From NCBI GenBank assembly GCA_947566075.1, contig CANOIM010000001.1, positions 1 to 64,000 on the forward strand: 64,000 nucleotides of DNA, read 5' to 3'. Shown one piece after another: positions 42,913 through 51,884 of this stretch. The notes under the pieces were generated by a model. It searched no databases. It was given only the letters and a program-made list of their open reading frames with translations, and was not told the DNA's origin. The first letter of the stretch is position 1. The number at the start of each line of letters is the position of its first letter. Origin of the DNA: an uncultured Eggerthellaceae bacterium. Its GTDB lineage: Bacteria; Actinomycetota; Coriobacteriia; Coriobacteriales; Eggerthellaceae. A program made the translations under genes and the position numbers.

Positions 42913-42975
42913 GGAGATGTGCGCCATGGCGTTGAGGCTTCTTGAAGGCCCGATGGCTCCGTTGCGGTAAAGAAG

Positions 42976-43013
42976 AACGAAGAGGAGCCCGCGTTTGCGG
43001 GCTCCTCTTCGTT
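42976..43013. terminator. Strong bidirectional terminator
   Basis: A perfect 17-bp stem (42976-42992 with 42997-43013) closed by GTTT, T-rich on the plus side (GTTGTTGCTT) and containing A-rich sequence on the other. It separates convergent genes. Confidence 0.88.
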
Positions 43014-43060
43014 GTTGCTTCTGGCCTGCATGGCGCAGGCGTCGTTACGATGGGCGGCGG

Positions 43061-43411
43061 TTATGCATCCCTTAAGACGAACAAGGCCTGCTTGCCTTTC
43101 GTTGCTGCCAACTCCGCCATCTCGTCGTAGGCGCCGAAGAAAAGGCATTGGGCCTGGCAGTGCTTCACGCAGGTCGGCTGGTTGCCCATCTCGCGGCGGC
43201 CAGCGCAGGTGTCGCATTGGTCGGTGGGGACGGCCAGATAGTCTATCTGCCATTTCCCGGACTCGTCCTCTCCCAGGGGCCACGGGCCGATCTTGTTCAC
43301 CTTGATGCCCGTCTTCCCGATGGGCAGTCCGTGCTCGGACTGGCAGGCTATCTCGCAGCTCTTGCAGCCGGTGCACCACTCGTAATCGCACAGTATTGCC
43401 ATCTTCTCCAT
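43061..43411 (-). CDS. Iron-sulfur electron-transfer subunit of the molybdopterin enzyme
   Basis: A 116-residue ferredoxin-like subunit. The first cysteine group is CTGCKSCEIAC near residue 13; the second is CDTCAGRREMGN...TCVKHCQAQC near 70, spaced like the paired clusters of DmsB-type subunits but in a shorter protein. It should carry electrons to or from the molybdenum subunit whose stop codon lies two bases upstream. AAAGGGGAA precedes the ATG at 43411. There is no NrfD-type anchor next to it. Confidence 0.85.
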   Translation of the reverse strand: MEKMAILCDYEWCTGCKSCEIACQSEHGLPIGKTGIKVNKIGPWPLGEDESGKWQIDYLAVPTDQCDTCAGRREMGNQPTCVKHCQAQCLFFGAYDEMAELAATKGKQALFVLRDA

Positions 43412-43413
43412 GG

Positions 43414-45651
43414 CTATTCCCCTTTCTCGACGGGATAGATCTTGCAAAGCGAGCACTTGTAGTTCGCGCCCATGCCGCTCTTGCCGGGGATGCCCTGGAT
43501 GCAGTTGTTGATGTTCACGTCGAACACCTCGAAGAACTCCTCGGGGTCGGCCTCGGGGAACCACCATCCGTGGTCGCAAGAGATCATGCGCGGGTCCACC
43601 GTCGGGGTGACCTGCACGCGCCGTTTGGCGCGTCCAGTGGGGTTCTCGATCCAGACCCAATCACCGTCGGCTACCCCAAAGCGCTCCGCGGTCTCGGGGT
43701 GCACTTCCACGATGGGGTCGGGACGCAGTGCGCGGAGCCGGGGGATCTGCCGGTGTTCCGAATGGAAGCTGTTCCAGTTGCGTGCGCCGGTGGTCAGCAC
43801 GAGCGGGTATTCGCCAAGAAGCTCGGGGGTCGATCCGGGACCGGGCTCGGGTTCCTCGAAATAGGGCAGTGGGTCAAGGCCGGCGTTGTTGTAGAAGTTG
43901 CTCCACAGCTCGACGCGGCCTGTGCGCGTGTTGAAGCCCGGCTTGCCGTCGGCGCGCAGCTTGCCCGTCTCGTACTTGTAGTACTCGAAAGGCATGTAGG
44001 CGGGGGAGTTCTGGCGCAGTTCGTCGAAGGTCATGCCCGTTTCCTCGAGCATGCTCGTGAACATCTCCTCCACTGTGTCCCAAGGCCATGCCTCGGGGTT
44101 GAGCCGCTTGCCGAGTTCCAGGTTGATCTGCATGTCCGATTTGGTTTCTCCCACCTCGATGACCTTGTTGATGGCCACCCCGCGCTGCACGCCAGCGATG
44201 AAGCTGATGCCTTCGCGCTCGGGGTAGGTGGCGGCAGGCAAAACCACGTCGGCGAGGGCGGCAGCGGTAGGGGTCATGAACAGGTCAACCACGACGATGA
44301 AGTCAAGGTCCTTGCACATGTCGTAGAACTCGCGGGGCTCGGCGGCCATGCATGCCATGGGATTCGTGGTTTGGAGCCAAAGCCCCTTGATGGGGTAGGG
44401 GTCCCCCGTCTTCATGGCGCGGATCGTCATATCGGGCTGGCTGCAGGGAAAGCCGAAGTTGTAGAGAGGGTATTCCTGCAGCCCGATCCGCTTACTCCAT
44501 TGTTCGGGGCTAATGAACTCTCGGCCCCACCCGCCGGAATAGGACAGGATCTCGGGCGGTACGATCATGCCGCCGGGGACGTCCATGTTGCCCGTTATCT
44601 CCGTGAGTGCGAGCATGGCCTGGCCTGCGGGCACCGCCTCGCGTGTCATGTCCACGGCGACGCCCCACTGGAGGCAGGCGGAGTCGGCGCGGGCGAATAG
44701 GCGCGCAGCCTCGCGGATCTGGTCTACGGGCACCCAGGTGATCTCCTCCGCCTTCTCGGGCGCGTATTCCCGGGCGCGTTCGGCCAGTTCGTCGAAGCCG
44801 TAGCACCAACGGTCCACGAAGTCGTGGTCGTAGAGGTCCTCTTCGATGATGACATTCACCATGGCCAGCGCCAAGGCAGCATCGGTGCCCGGCCGGACGC
44901 GCAGGTGCATCTCCGCCTTGTTGGAAAGCCAGGTGACGCGTGGGTCGATCATGATGATCTTCATGCCGCGCTTCATAAGGTCCACCACCCAATGGCCGTA
45001 GAAGCCATCCGCGTTCGCTTTCATCGGGTAGTTGCCCCACACCAGCATGACGTCAGGGACCTTGTAGGAGGGATTGTCGTAGCGGTCGATGAACTGTTGC
45101 GAGCAGTCGCAGACCCACATGGCCCCGGTAGTGGCCGCACATCCCGCGACGCGGGGGAGGTAGCAAGCCTGACCCGATAGGAAGCCGGTGTAGTTGGGGC
45201 TGCCGAACGACCATGCAAGCCGGGTGATGTAGGCCGAGATGTCGCGAGCGGTTCCCTGGGCGAACACTACCGCCTCGGCCCCGTGCTCCTCCTTGATCTT
45301 GTTGAACTCGTTGGCAATGAGGTCGTAGGCCTCATCCCAGCTGATGCGCTCCCAGGCGTCCTTCCCACGGTCTTCTCGGCGCCGGCGCATGGGGTGGAGC
45401 AGACGCGATTCGTTGTACACCACTTCAGGAAGGTCGAGGCAGCGCATGCAAAGGCGTCCGCCCGTCGAAGGGTCCTCGGGGTCGCCTTCGACCTTCACCA
45501 GTCTCCCCTCCTTGTCGGTATAAAGCAGGACGCCGCACCCGATGTGGCAACCAGGGCCCGACCAGGCGCCTCCCCGGGTCACCGTCAGGTCGCCCTCTTG
45601 GTACTGATAGGGCTTGTCGTGGCTTACTATCTTGTATCCTTTGTCTTCCAT
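43414..45651 (-). CDS. Molybdopterin oxidoreductase, DMSO-reductase superfamily (dehydroxylase-like candidate)
   Basis: A 745-residue catalytic subunit. N-terminal cysteines GCHIGCGV and LCMRC bind a [4Fe-4S] cluster. Molybdopterin segments include AVVFAQGTARDIS, DVMLVWGNYPMKA and IIMIDPRVTWLS, and the C-terminal cap has LVLTTGARNWNSFHSEHRQ. A Cys in GQACYLPR is a possible Mo ligand. No Tat or Sec signal is present, so it is cytoplasmic. Gene order (ferredoxin subunit, membrane LuxR regulator divergent) resembles catechol-dehydroxylase and pyrogallol-hydroxytransferase-like loci of gut Eggerthellaceae; the substrate remains open. AAGGAGG precedes the ATG at 45651. Confidence 0.88.
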   Translation of the reverse strand: MEDKGYKIVSHDKPYQYQEGDLTVTRGGAWSGPGCHIGCGVLLYTDKEGRLVKVEGDPEDPSTGGRLCMRCLDLPEVVYNESRLLHPMRRRREDRGKDAWERISWDEAYDLIANEFNKIKEEHGAEAVVFAQGTARDISAYITRLAWSFGSPNYTGFLSGQACYLPRVAGCAATTGAMWVCDCSQQFIDRYDNPSYKVPDVMLVWGNYPMKANADGFYGHWVVDLMKRGMKIIMIDPRVTWLSNKAEMHLRVRPGTDAALALAMVNVIIEEDLYDHDFVDRWCYGFDELAERAREYAPEKAEEITWVPVDQIREAARLFARADSACLQWGVAVDMTREAVPAGQAMLALTEITGNMDVPGGMIVPPEILSYSGGWGREFISPEQWSKRIGLQEYPLYNFGFPCSQPDMTIRAMKTGDPYPIKGLWLQTTNPMACMAAEPREFYDMCKDLDFIVVVDLFMTPTAAALADVVLPAATYPEREGISFIAGVQRGVAINKVIEVGETKSDMQINLELGKRLNPEAWPWDTVEEMFTSMLEETGMTFDELRQNSPAYMPFEYYKYETGKLRADGKPGFNTRTGRVELWSNFYNNAGLDPLPYFEEPEPGPGSTPELLGEYPLVLTTGARNWNSFHSEHRQIPRLRALRPDPIVEVHPETAERFGVADGDWVWIENPTGRAKRRVQVTPTVDPRMISCDHGWWFPEADPEEFFEVFDVNINNCIQGIPGKSGMGANYKCSLCKIYPVEKGE

Positions 45652-45882
45652 TGCAACCTCCTTCTTTTCTGCGTTCCAGGTTCTTGCGTTCTTGCGCTGC
45701 GCATGGGACCAAGGTGCCACCGTCGGCCCCGCAATGCATCGCAGATTGCCGTCTAATCAAGGAATCCGCCATTGATTTTCACCGGAGATTCCTCATGGAT
45801 AATCCGCTAGCTGTGCCTGTGAACTGGCGATTGCTTGCAAACAAGTCCAGATGGGCGCTGAGGCATCGTACGGGGAATGCCC

Positions 45883-45888
45883 TATAAT
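45883..45888 (+). promoter_or_regulatory. -10 box of the LuxR-type gene
   Basis: A perfect TATAAT lies in the divergent region before the LuxR gene. No good -35 is seen at the standard distance, which would fit an activator-dependent promoter. Confidence 0.5.
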
Positions 45889-45928
45889 CGAAAAGGCGCA
45901 GATGGGCTCATGGCGGGCAGGGGGCCGG

Positions 45929-47383
45929 GTGAAAAACGGGTTCGACATGCGAGGTTCCGACATTCTTCCCGCATTGTGCGCGGTGCCCTCCTTCGGATGC
46001 GTTTTCGCCCTTCTTTATCTCCTCGTCTTCCAAGGGGCTTCTTTTCCCAATCCGGGCCATTTGTTGCTGCTTCTGCAGTTGCAGCAAGCGGTCGCGTTTG
46101 CCGTTAGCGCCGCAGTTTCGCTCGTCATTTGCAGGATGGCGAAGAAGGGAGGCCGATTGGATGGGGCGGCCGGACAGCTGGCCGTCACCCTTGCCGGCCC
46201 CTTTCTCCTGGTGGCATGCTGGGTTATCGGTCTAGTTAGCGAAGCCTTGGGAGACGCCGCCGGCATTTTGGGCACGTTGCAGTGGCTTGCCCTGGGTGCC
46301 GCCATACCGTTGCAGCTCTATTGCAGCATCTTGCCGTTCAGGTCTATTGATCAGCGCCACATCCTTTCTGTGGTCGCTGGTGCGAGCCTGTTCGGCGCCG
46401 TCATCTGCTTCTCCGCGGCATCTCTGGGCCGCCATGGCGGAATGCTGCTGCTTGCCATCTTGGATGGCTGGAGCGCCGCCCTTTCGAACCTTGGATTTCG
46501 AGACGGGAAAGAGGTCTTGCGGAGGCCGGCGCCTGAGGATTCGGGGCAACATGGCCCCAAGACGACCTATTCCCGCTCGTTCAAGGCGGCGGTCGTGCTC
46601 TACGCTATGATATTCGGAACGATGGTTCCGCAGACCGTTGTCCTGGACGAGGGTTCCTGGCTGATTGCGTCCACCGTCTCGATATGTGCCGCTTCTTTGG
46701 CCGTGGGCGTTTGTGCGGTCCTACGCCAGGGGGCTGTGAGCGAGATACGCAAGGGGCTGCCGCAACGAGCCGTGGCGGCGTTCGTGGTCGTCGGGTTCCT
46801 TCCCTTGGCTATCTTCGGGCCTGTGGCCACCTGGTTTTGCTGCTTGGTCATAGCCGGGGCATTCTCTCTGTATCTCGCCATCGACCTTTCCAGTCGAATC
46901 ATGATGCAGGTGTCGGATATGGAGGAAGCCAAGGCCCTTGCTGTCCGTCACCAGGTTTTCACCATGTTGGGGCTCTCGATCGGCATTGTCGTCGAAGTGG
47001 CGGTATCGCTAGCGCTGGGTGGCGAAGGTGTGAACCCCGCGCCCATCGTCGCGCTGGGCCTGACGGTGATACTGGTGCTCGTCGTTGCACTGACCGCGCC
47101 GCCTGACGTCTTGCAGGGCCATTCGGTTTCGAAGCGGTCGGAGGAGTCGCCGCGATGGGACGTGGCGTGCGACAAGATCGCGGCCCGATACCACCTCACG
47201 CCGAGGGAGGTGGAGGTTCTCCACCTCCTCTCGAAAAGGGCGAGCACGAAGACGATTCAGGAGAAGCTGGTCATTTCGCCTCATACCGTGGAAAGCCATA
47301 TCCACAACATATACAGGAAGCTCGGGGTCAATTCCAAGGACGAGACTATAGCGCTGATAGAGGCGGCCTTCGACTCGCAGTGA
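45929..47383 (+). CDS. Multi-pass membrane LuxR-type regulator
   Basis: A ~484-residue regulator. About twelve hydrophobic helices fill residues 10-400 and resemble a transporter-like sensor. The C-terminal ~65 residues are a LuxR helix-turn-helix (LTPREVEVLHLLSKRAS, LVISPHTVESHIHNIYRKLGV). This membrane-LuxR architecture is very common in Eggerthellaceae next to molybdopterin enzymes. Being divergent from the Mo enzyme gene, it probably controls it in response to the substrate. The start is uncertain: GTG 45929 has AGGGGG upstream; ATG 45902 and ATG 45947 are alternatives. Confidence 0.87.
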   Translation: MKNGFDMRGSDILPALCAVPSFGCVFALLYLLVFQGASFPNPGHLLLLLQLQQAVAFAVSAAVSLVICRMAKKGGRLDGAAGQLAVTLAGPFLLVACWVIGLVSEALGDAAGILGTLQWLALGAAIPLQLYCSILPFRSIDQRHILSVVAGASLFGAVICFSAASLGRHGGMLLLAILDGWSAALSNLGFRDGKEVLRRPAPEDSGQHGPKTTYSRSFKAAVVLYAMIFGTMVPQTVVLDEGSWLIASTVSICAASLAVGVCAVLRQGAVSEIRKGLPQRAVAAFVVVGFLPLAIFGPVATWFCCLVIAGAFSLYLAIDLSSRIMMQVSDMEEAKALAVRHQVFTMLGLSIGIVVEVAVSLALGGEGVNPAPIVALGLTVILVLVVALTAPPDVLQGHSVSKRSEESPRWDVACDKIAARYHLTPREVEVLHLLSKRASTKTIQEKLVISPHTVESHIHNIYRKLGVNSKDETIALIEAAFDSQ

Positions 47384-47424
47384 CGGGATGCAGGGTTGAT
47401 ATGCCGCCAATCCTCTTTTTTACC

Positions 47425-48651
47425 CTACACTCCCCAAACCGGCAGGATAGAGCACCCTTCCTCAAGTGCGCCCAGTTCCTGGGTCATGCACACCAACGCT
47501 CCTTCGCCAACGGGAAGCAACGACTTTTCGAGGGTGCGAAACGCCTTGACGTCGGAGCGTTGCGGGTTCGCGCTTCGCTTGACTTCCATCGGGTGAAGCT
47601 TCCCGTCACGCTCCAGCACTACGTCGATCTCCTTGCCGTCCCTGTCGCGGTAGAACCAAAGCTGCGCCGGGTCGCCGCAGTTGGCTATCGCCTTTGCGAG
47701 TTCGGCGACGACGTAGTTCTCGAAGATCTGGCCAGCGAAGGCGCCTGCTTCCAGCGTTTCGGGAGAGCTCCAACGGCCGAGCCACGAAGCGAGCCCCGTG
47801 TCGTTGAAATAGACCTTGGGGGTCTTGACGGCGCGTTTCAGCGCATTGTTCGAATAGGGCTGAAGCAGGAAGACGATGTCGGACTTCTGCAGGATGCCGA
47901 GCCATTCCTGCGCTTGCGCCCGCGGAATGCCGACGTCCCGTGCAAGCGACTCTATGTTGAGCAGCTGGGAGACCTGGGCGGCCACGGCCTGCATGAAGCG
48001 GGAGAACGACAAGAGGTCGGCTCCGGAGTCCAGCTCGCGCACGTCGCGCTCTACGTACGTTTGGGCATAGCTGCTATAGAAGCGCGACGGATCCACGCCG
48101 CGCTCGTTCGACACGGCCGGCATCCACCCCCGGTAGATCCGCTCGTATGTTTCGGGAAGCGTGGCAGGCGTCATGCCCGACAGCCGCTTCCTCAACGCCG
48201 GAAGGGACAGGTTCAGCTGCTGCAAGGCGCCCGTGCCGTACAGCTCGTGCTGCGACAGCGGCAGCATGTGAAGGATGCCGACGCGCCCGGCCAGCGATTC
48301 GCTTGCCAGCTTCATGAGGGGAAACGGCTGGGAGCCTGTCAGCCAGACTTCCCCCATGCGGTCGGGATAGGAATCTGCGTGGATCTTCAGGTAGGGGAAG
48401 AGCTGCGGGGCGTATTGGACTTCGTCGATGATCACGGGGGGCTCGTGCAGCTGGAGAAAGAGCTGCGGGTCGGCCTGAGCCAGTTCCCGGGCCTGGAAGT
48501 CGTCGAGGGTCACGACGTGGCGGGCGCCATCGGAAAGGTGGGCGAGCATGGTCGATTTGCCGCACTGCCTCATGCCGGTCAGAAGGACGATGGGGAACTC
48601 GCGACTGTAGGCGAGGAACTCCCCCTCAATGTCGCGGCGGATGTACTGCAT
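47425..48651 (-). CDS. AAA/DUF4143 ATPase 3 (subgroup B)
   Basis: A 408-residue ATPase. Walker A is GMRQCGKST (Lys32), Walker B VIIDEVQYAPQLF near 75, and WLTGSQPFPLM follows. A winged-helix-like stretch is LLNIESLARDVGIPRAQAQEWLGIL. The DUF4143 C-terminus has RDRDGKEIDVVLERDGKLHPMEVKR, a good match to the E-D...E-K pattern of PD-(D/E)XK-like folds. It is the close relative of the protein at 61825-63054. AAGGAG precedes the ATG. Function unknown. Confidence 0.88.
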   Translation of the reverse strand: MQYIRRDIEGEFLAYSREFPIVLLTGMRQCGKSTMLAHLSDGARHVVTLDDFQARELAQADPQLFLQLHEPPVIIDEVQYAPQLFPYLKIHADSYPDRMGEVWLTGSQPFPLMKLASESLAGRVGILHMLPLSQHELYGTGALQQLNLSLPALRKRLSGMTPATLPETYERIYRGWMPAVSNERGVDPSRFYSSYAQTYVERDVRELDSGADLLSFSRFMQAVAAQVSQLLNIESLARDVGIPRAQAQEWLGILQKSDIVFLLQPYSNNALKRAVKTPKVYFNDTGLASWLGRWSSPETLEAGAFAGQIFENYVVAELAKAIANCGDPAQLWFYRDRDGKEIDVVLERDGKLHPMEVKRSANPQRSDVKAFRTLEKSLLPVGEGALVCMTQELGALEEGCSILPVWGV

Positions 48652-48679
48652 CAGGCACGCTCCTTGCCTTGCTCCAATC

Positions 48680-48722
48680 GATTTCGGCTAATCTTATCAG
48701 AAAAGTAAAATCAGCCGAAATC
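48680..48722 (-). promoter_or_regulatory. Promoter-spanning dyad of DUF4143 ATPase 3
   Basis: GATTTCGGCT (48680-48689) and AGCCGAAATC (48713-48722) are exact inverted copies. Between them, on the minus strand, lies TGATAAGAT, an extended -10 box, so a protein bound to the dyad would cover the promoter. Confidence 0.7.
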
Positions 48723-48771
48723 TGATGCGTGCGATAGCGCCCTGGATGCCGGATTGGGTTTCGAAGCTATC

Positions 48772-48801
48772 TTGGCGAAAGCGCCCGCAGGAACCTATAA
48801 T
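48772..48801 (+). promoter_or_regulatory. Promoter for a leaderless acetyltransferase mRNA
   Basis: TTGGCG (48772-48777), an 18-bp spacer and TATAAT (48796-48801). Transcription would start about at 48808, the A of the ATG. Confidence 0.6.
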
Positions 48802-48807
48802 GCTCCC

Positions 48808-49404
48808 ATGGATTACGCTGAGCACAACGAAGGCGCTAACGGCGCCGTCCTGACGTCGGAGTTTGTTCCAGACAGCCTTTCCCCGGTCCTCGAAACGGAG
48901 CGCCTCGTCCTGCGTCCGTGGCTGCCTTCGGACGCCCAGGACCTTTATGAGCTTGCGAAAGACCCGGAAGTGGGGCCTGCCGCAAGCTGGCCGCCCCACC
49001 GTTCGGTGGAGGAGAGCGCCCGGATCATCGAGGATGTGCTTTCCGCGGATGGCACCTTCGCCGTGGTGCTGAAGGAGACGGGGCGGCTTATCGGATGCGC
49101 CGGGTTCAACTTCGGCGACGCCGCCACCATGGAACTTGCCGAGGGCGAAGGCGAGCTGGGCTACTGGATAGGGCGGCCGTTCTGGGATTGCGGCTACGCG
49201 ACCGAGGCTGCCCGACGCGTTGTCCAATATGGCTTCGACGATCTGAAGCTCGTAGGCATCTGGGGTGGCTTCTATATGAACAACTATCGATCGGCAAACG
49301 TGATACGTAAGCTGGGGTTCCACGATCGGGGGATCGTGCGCGGCGTGGATGTTCCGCTGCTGGGCGAGAAGCGGGACGAGTGTCTGGCATACCTGTCGGC
49401 TTAG
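48808..49404 (+). CDS. RimJ/RimL-type GNAT acetyltransferase
   Basis: A 198-residue acetyltransferase of the Acetyltransf_3 group. LETERLVLRPWLPSDAQDL is the typical N-terminus; ELGYWIGRPFWDCGYATEAARRVVQYGF carries the acetyl-CoA region and NNYRSANVIRKLGF the C-terminal motif. The substrate could be a protein N-terminus or a small amine. The first ATG in family register is 48808, placed just 7 bases after TATAAT with no ribosome binding site. Confidence 0.87.
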   Translation: MDYAEHNEGANGAVLTSEFVPDSLSPVLETERLVLRPWLPSDAQDLYELAKDPEVGPAASWPPHRSVEESARIIEDVLSADGTFAVVLKETGRLIGCAGFNFGDAATMELAEGEGELGYWIGRPFWDCGYATEAARRVVQYGFDDLKLVGIWGGFYMNNYRSANVIRKLGFHDRGIVRGVDVPLLGEKRDECLAYLSA

Positions 49405-49491
49405 AGGTCGGACAGCAAAGACAGCGCGTGAGACGCGCGAGGCAAGTGGGCGCAAATCTTGCCCCATGATGGGAAAAGGATGAGAGGACCC

Positions 49492-50565
49492 GTGGCAAGT
49501 CTAGAAGACGAGATCATCCGCAAAGGGCTCGAACTCGGATTCACGAACGTTGGCTTCACTGAAGTTCGGGATTACCCAGAATACTTGCAGGAAGTGCGCT
49601 CGCGCCCGGACTACGCCGCCTTCACGGACGGCCAGGATTCGCTTCTCGTGCGCCTCAGCCAAACGAAAACGCGCAATCCGTGGGCGCAGAGCGTGGTATG
49701 CGCGACCCTGGGATTCTCTTCCGCCGACTACCCGCCCGAGCTGGCTAAGTCCATCGGCCGGACGTATCTCGCCCGTGTCTACACTCCGCTTGAAGGCACG
49801 GTGCATGCGTTCCAGATTGAGGAGCTTGCGGCTTGTCTGGAAGGGCTCGGCATGCGTGTGGAGCGCAACCAGTTCGTGATGCCGCAGCGTATCGCCTGCG
49901 CCGAAGCGGGAATCGTGAAACTCGCCAACAACAATTTCGCCTACAGCGAGCAAGACGGGTCGTTCGTGATACTCGTCACGTTCCTTGTGGACGCAAAGCT
50001 CGCGTCCACTGGGGGCGCAATCGTGAACGATTGCCCCGACAGCTGCGACCTGTGCCGACAAGCCTGCCCGACCCAGGCCATCTTAGAGCCGAAAAGGCTC
50101 GACTGCGCCCGCTGCATCCTCTTCAACAACCAGCGCTTCAAGCCGGGCGCGCAGGAACGCATTTGGGACGGCATGGGCGAGCATATACACGGATGCGACG
50201 TTTGCCAGCTCGTATGCCCCAAGAACAAGGAGTTCCTGGACCGCGCCACCCAGAAAGACGGGTTCCTCGAGCTGCTCGAAGGGGAATTCGACCTGGAAAA
50301 GGTGCTCGCGCTGGAGGACGATTATTACGACCAGGTGGTCCATCCCATCATGTACAACTACATCAAAGACCCGGATATCTTTCGCCGGAATGCGGCCGTG
50401 GCTTTAGGCAACACGCACGACCCGCACCATGTTCCCGCATTGGAGCGGGCGCGGGAGACCACGGAAAATCCCGAAGTGCTCAAAGCGATCGACTGGGCCC
50501 TTGCGAGGATCCAGGGAGCGGTGGATCGTTGCCGAGGGTTTAGCCTTGGCGAAAATGCCGACTGA
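49492..50565 (+). CDS. QueG-like double-cluster iron-sulfur protein
   Basis: A ~357-residue protein resembling epoxyqueuosine reductase and related double 4Fe-4S reductases. Two cluster motifs are intact: CPDSCDLCRQACP and CARC further on, then GCDVCQLVCPKN. The N-terminal ~170 residues contain the region that would hold a cobalamin-like cofactor in QueG, and the C-terminus has a HEAT-like helical tail (FRRNAAVALGNTHDPHHVPAL). Whether it is true QueG or one of the uncharacterised anaerobe paralogs cannot be settled; no queuosine genes are adjacent. GTG 49492 follows GAGAGGACC; ATG 49480 is an alternative. Confidence 0.72.
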   Translation: MASLEDEIIRKGLELGFTNVGFTEVRDYPEYLQEVRSRPDYAAFTDGQDSLLVRLSQTKTRNPWAQSVVCATLGFSSADYPPELAKSIGRTYLARVYTPLEGTVHAFQIEELAACLEGLGMRVERNQFVMPQRIACAEAGIVKLANNNFAYSEQDGSFVILVTFLVDAKLASTGGAIVNDCPDSCDLCRQACPTQAILEPKRLDCARCILFNNQRFKPGAQERIWDGMGEHIHGCDVCQLVCPKNKEFLDRATQKDGFLELLEGEFDLEKVLALEDDYYDQVVHPIMYNYIKDPDIFRRNAAVALGNTHDPHHVPALERARETTENPEVLKAIDWALARIQGAVDRCRGFSLGENAD

Positions 50566-50620
50566 TATGCTTCTCCATCCCCTGTTACAGCCATAGCACC
50601 CTTCGAAGGTCATAGGAAAA

Positions 50621-50669
50621 TGCACTTATTGAGTGCAGTATATGTTAAAATATGCACTCATTGAATGCA
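50621..50669. promoter_or_regulatory. Two 17-bp operator copies before DUF4143 ATPase 4
   Basis: TGCACTTATTGAGTGCA (50621-50637) and TGCACTCATTGAATGCA (50653-50669) are direct repeats of a palindromic site, with centres 32 bp apart, about three helical turns. An AT-rich TTAAAAT lies between them. The second copy ends 15 bp before the start codon. Confidence 0.75.
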
Positions 50670-50684
50670 TATCGAAGGATCGTT

Positions 50685-51854
50685 ATGGATCGCCTATACG
50701 AAACGATGCAGCGGCTTCTTGCCAACACCACCAGTGAGTTCTTCAGGTATCGCTACGGCGAGATCAACTGGGACAACCGCATACTCGGCCTGGTGGGCCC
50801 TCGGGGTGTCGGCAAGACAACGCTGTTCCTCCAGCACATCAAGCGCGAGGAAGACCTTGCCGACTGCTTGTTCATATCCGCGGACGACATCTACTTCGCG
50901 GACCACACGCTTCTTGACACTGCCAAGCGCTTCTACCAGCAAGGCGGCACGCGTCTTTACATCGACGAGGTTCACAAATACGAACGCTGGTCACAGGAGC
51001 TCAAGACCATGTACGACTCCTTCCCTGACCTGCACGTCTACTTCACGGGGTCCTCGGTGCTCGATATAGAGAAGGGAGAGGCCGATCTGAGCCGACGGGC
51101 GCCGAAGTACCTCATGCAGGGGCTTTCGTTTCGGGAGTTCCTCGCGCTTCGCTACGAGGTCCGCATGGACCCCCTGCCGCTGGAAGCCATCCTTGCCAAC
51201 GAAGGCTGCATTCCGGGAATCGATCATCCGCTTCCGCTGTTCCGAGAATACCTTGAGAGCGGCTATTACCCGTTCGGGCAAGACCCCGACTTCCCCATAG
51301 AGCTGGTGCAGGTGATCAACTGCACGCTGGAGGTGGATATCCCTCAATTCGCGTCCATGAACGCGTCAACGGGGCGGAAGCTCAAGAAGTTGCTAGCGCT
51401 TGTCAGCACGCTGGCACCCTTCAAGCCGAACATGGTGAAGCTGGCGGCGCAGGTTCAGGTCAGCCGCAACAATTTGGAAGACTACCTCATGCTGATCGAG
51501 AAGGCGGGGATGATCGCCCAGCTGCGGAACGAGGGGTCAGGATTGAACACCTTGGGGAAGGTGGAGAAGGTGTACCTGGACAACACGAACCTCCTGTACG
51601 CCTTGTGCGAGGATGCGGTGCCGGTGGGAACGGTGCGCGAGACGTTCTTCCTCAACCAGATGAGGGTACAGAACACGGTGACGGCTTCGCCCATTGCCGA
51701 CTTCTCCATAGACGGTAAGACGTTCGAGGTTGGTGGCCGCAGCAAGACGGCTCGGCAGCTCAAAGGAGCCGACGCGGGCTATGTAGTGAAGGATGACATC
51801 GAATACGGTCACGGGAACGTTGTGCCGCTTTGGGCCTTCGGGTTGAACTACTAG
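50685..51854 (+). CDS. AAA/DUF4143 ATPase 4 (subgroup C)
   Basis: A 389-residue ATPase, more distant from the other four. Walker A is GPRGVGKTT (Lys44), Walker B LYIDEVHKYERW near 100, then VYFTGSSVLDIE. The winged-helix-like segment is LAAQVQVSRNNLEDYLMLI. The C-terminus (SPIADFSIDGKTFEVGG) retains a reduced version of the nuclease-like core. AAGGATCGTT precedes the ATG at 50685. The MFS gene begins 30 bp downstream and could be cotranscribed. Confidence 0.86.
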   Translation: MDRLYETMQRLLANTTSEFFRYRYGEINWDNRILGLVGPRGVGKTTLFLQHIKREEDLADCLFISADDIYFADHTLLDTAKRFYQQGGTRLYIDEVHKYERWSQELKTMYDSFPDLHVYFTGSSVLDIEKGEADLSRRAPKYLMQGLSFREFLALRYEVRMDPLPLEAILANEGCIPGIDHPLPLFREYLESGYYPFGQDPDFPIELVQVINCTLEVDIPQFASMNASTGRKLKKLLALVSTLAPFKPNMVKLAAQVQVSRNNLEDYLMLIEKAGMIAQLRNEGSGLNTLGKVEKVYLDNTNLLYALCEDAVPVGTVRETFFLNQMRVQNTVTASPIADFSIDGKTFEVGGRSKTARQLKGADAGYVVKDDIEYGHGNVVPLWAFGLNY

Positions 51855-51884
51855 CGGATCTGGTGGACGCGGCAAAGGAGTCGG

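Noticed and set aside
43396..44700. 434-codon plus-strand frame opposite the molybdopterin gene
   Set aside because: No start signal; the minus strand has all Mo-enzyme motifs.
47155..48708. 517-codon plus-strand frame across the LuxR end and ATPase 3
   Set aside because: Arg/Gly/His-rich shadow; it would overlap two well-supported genes.
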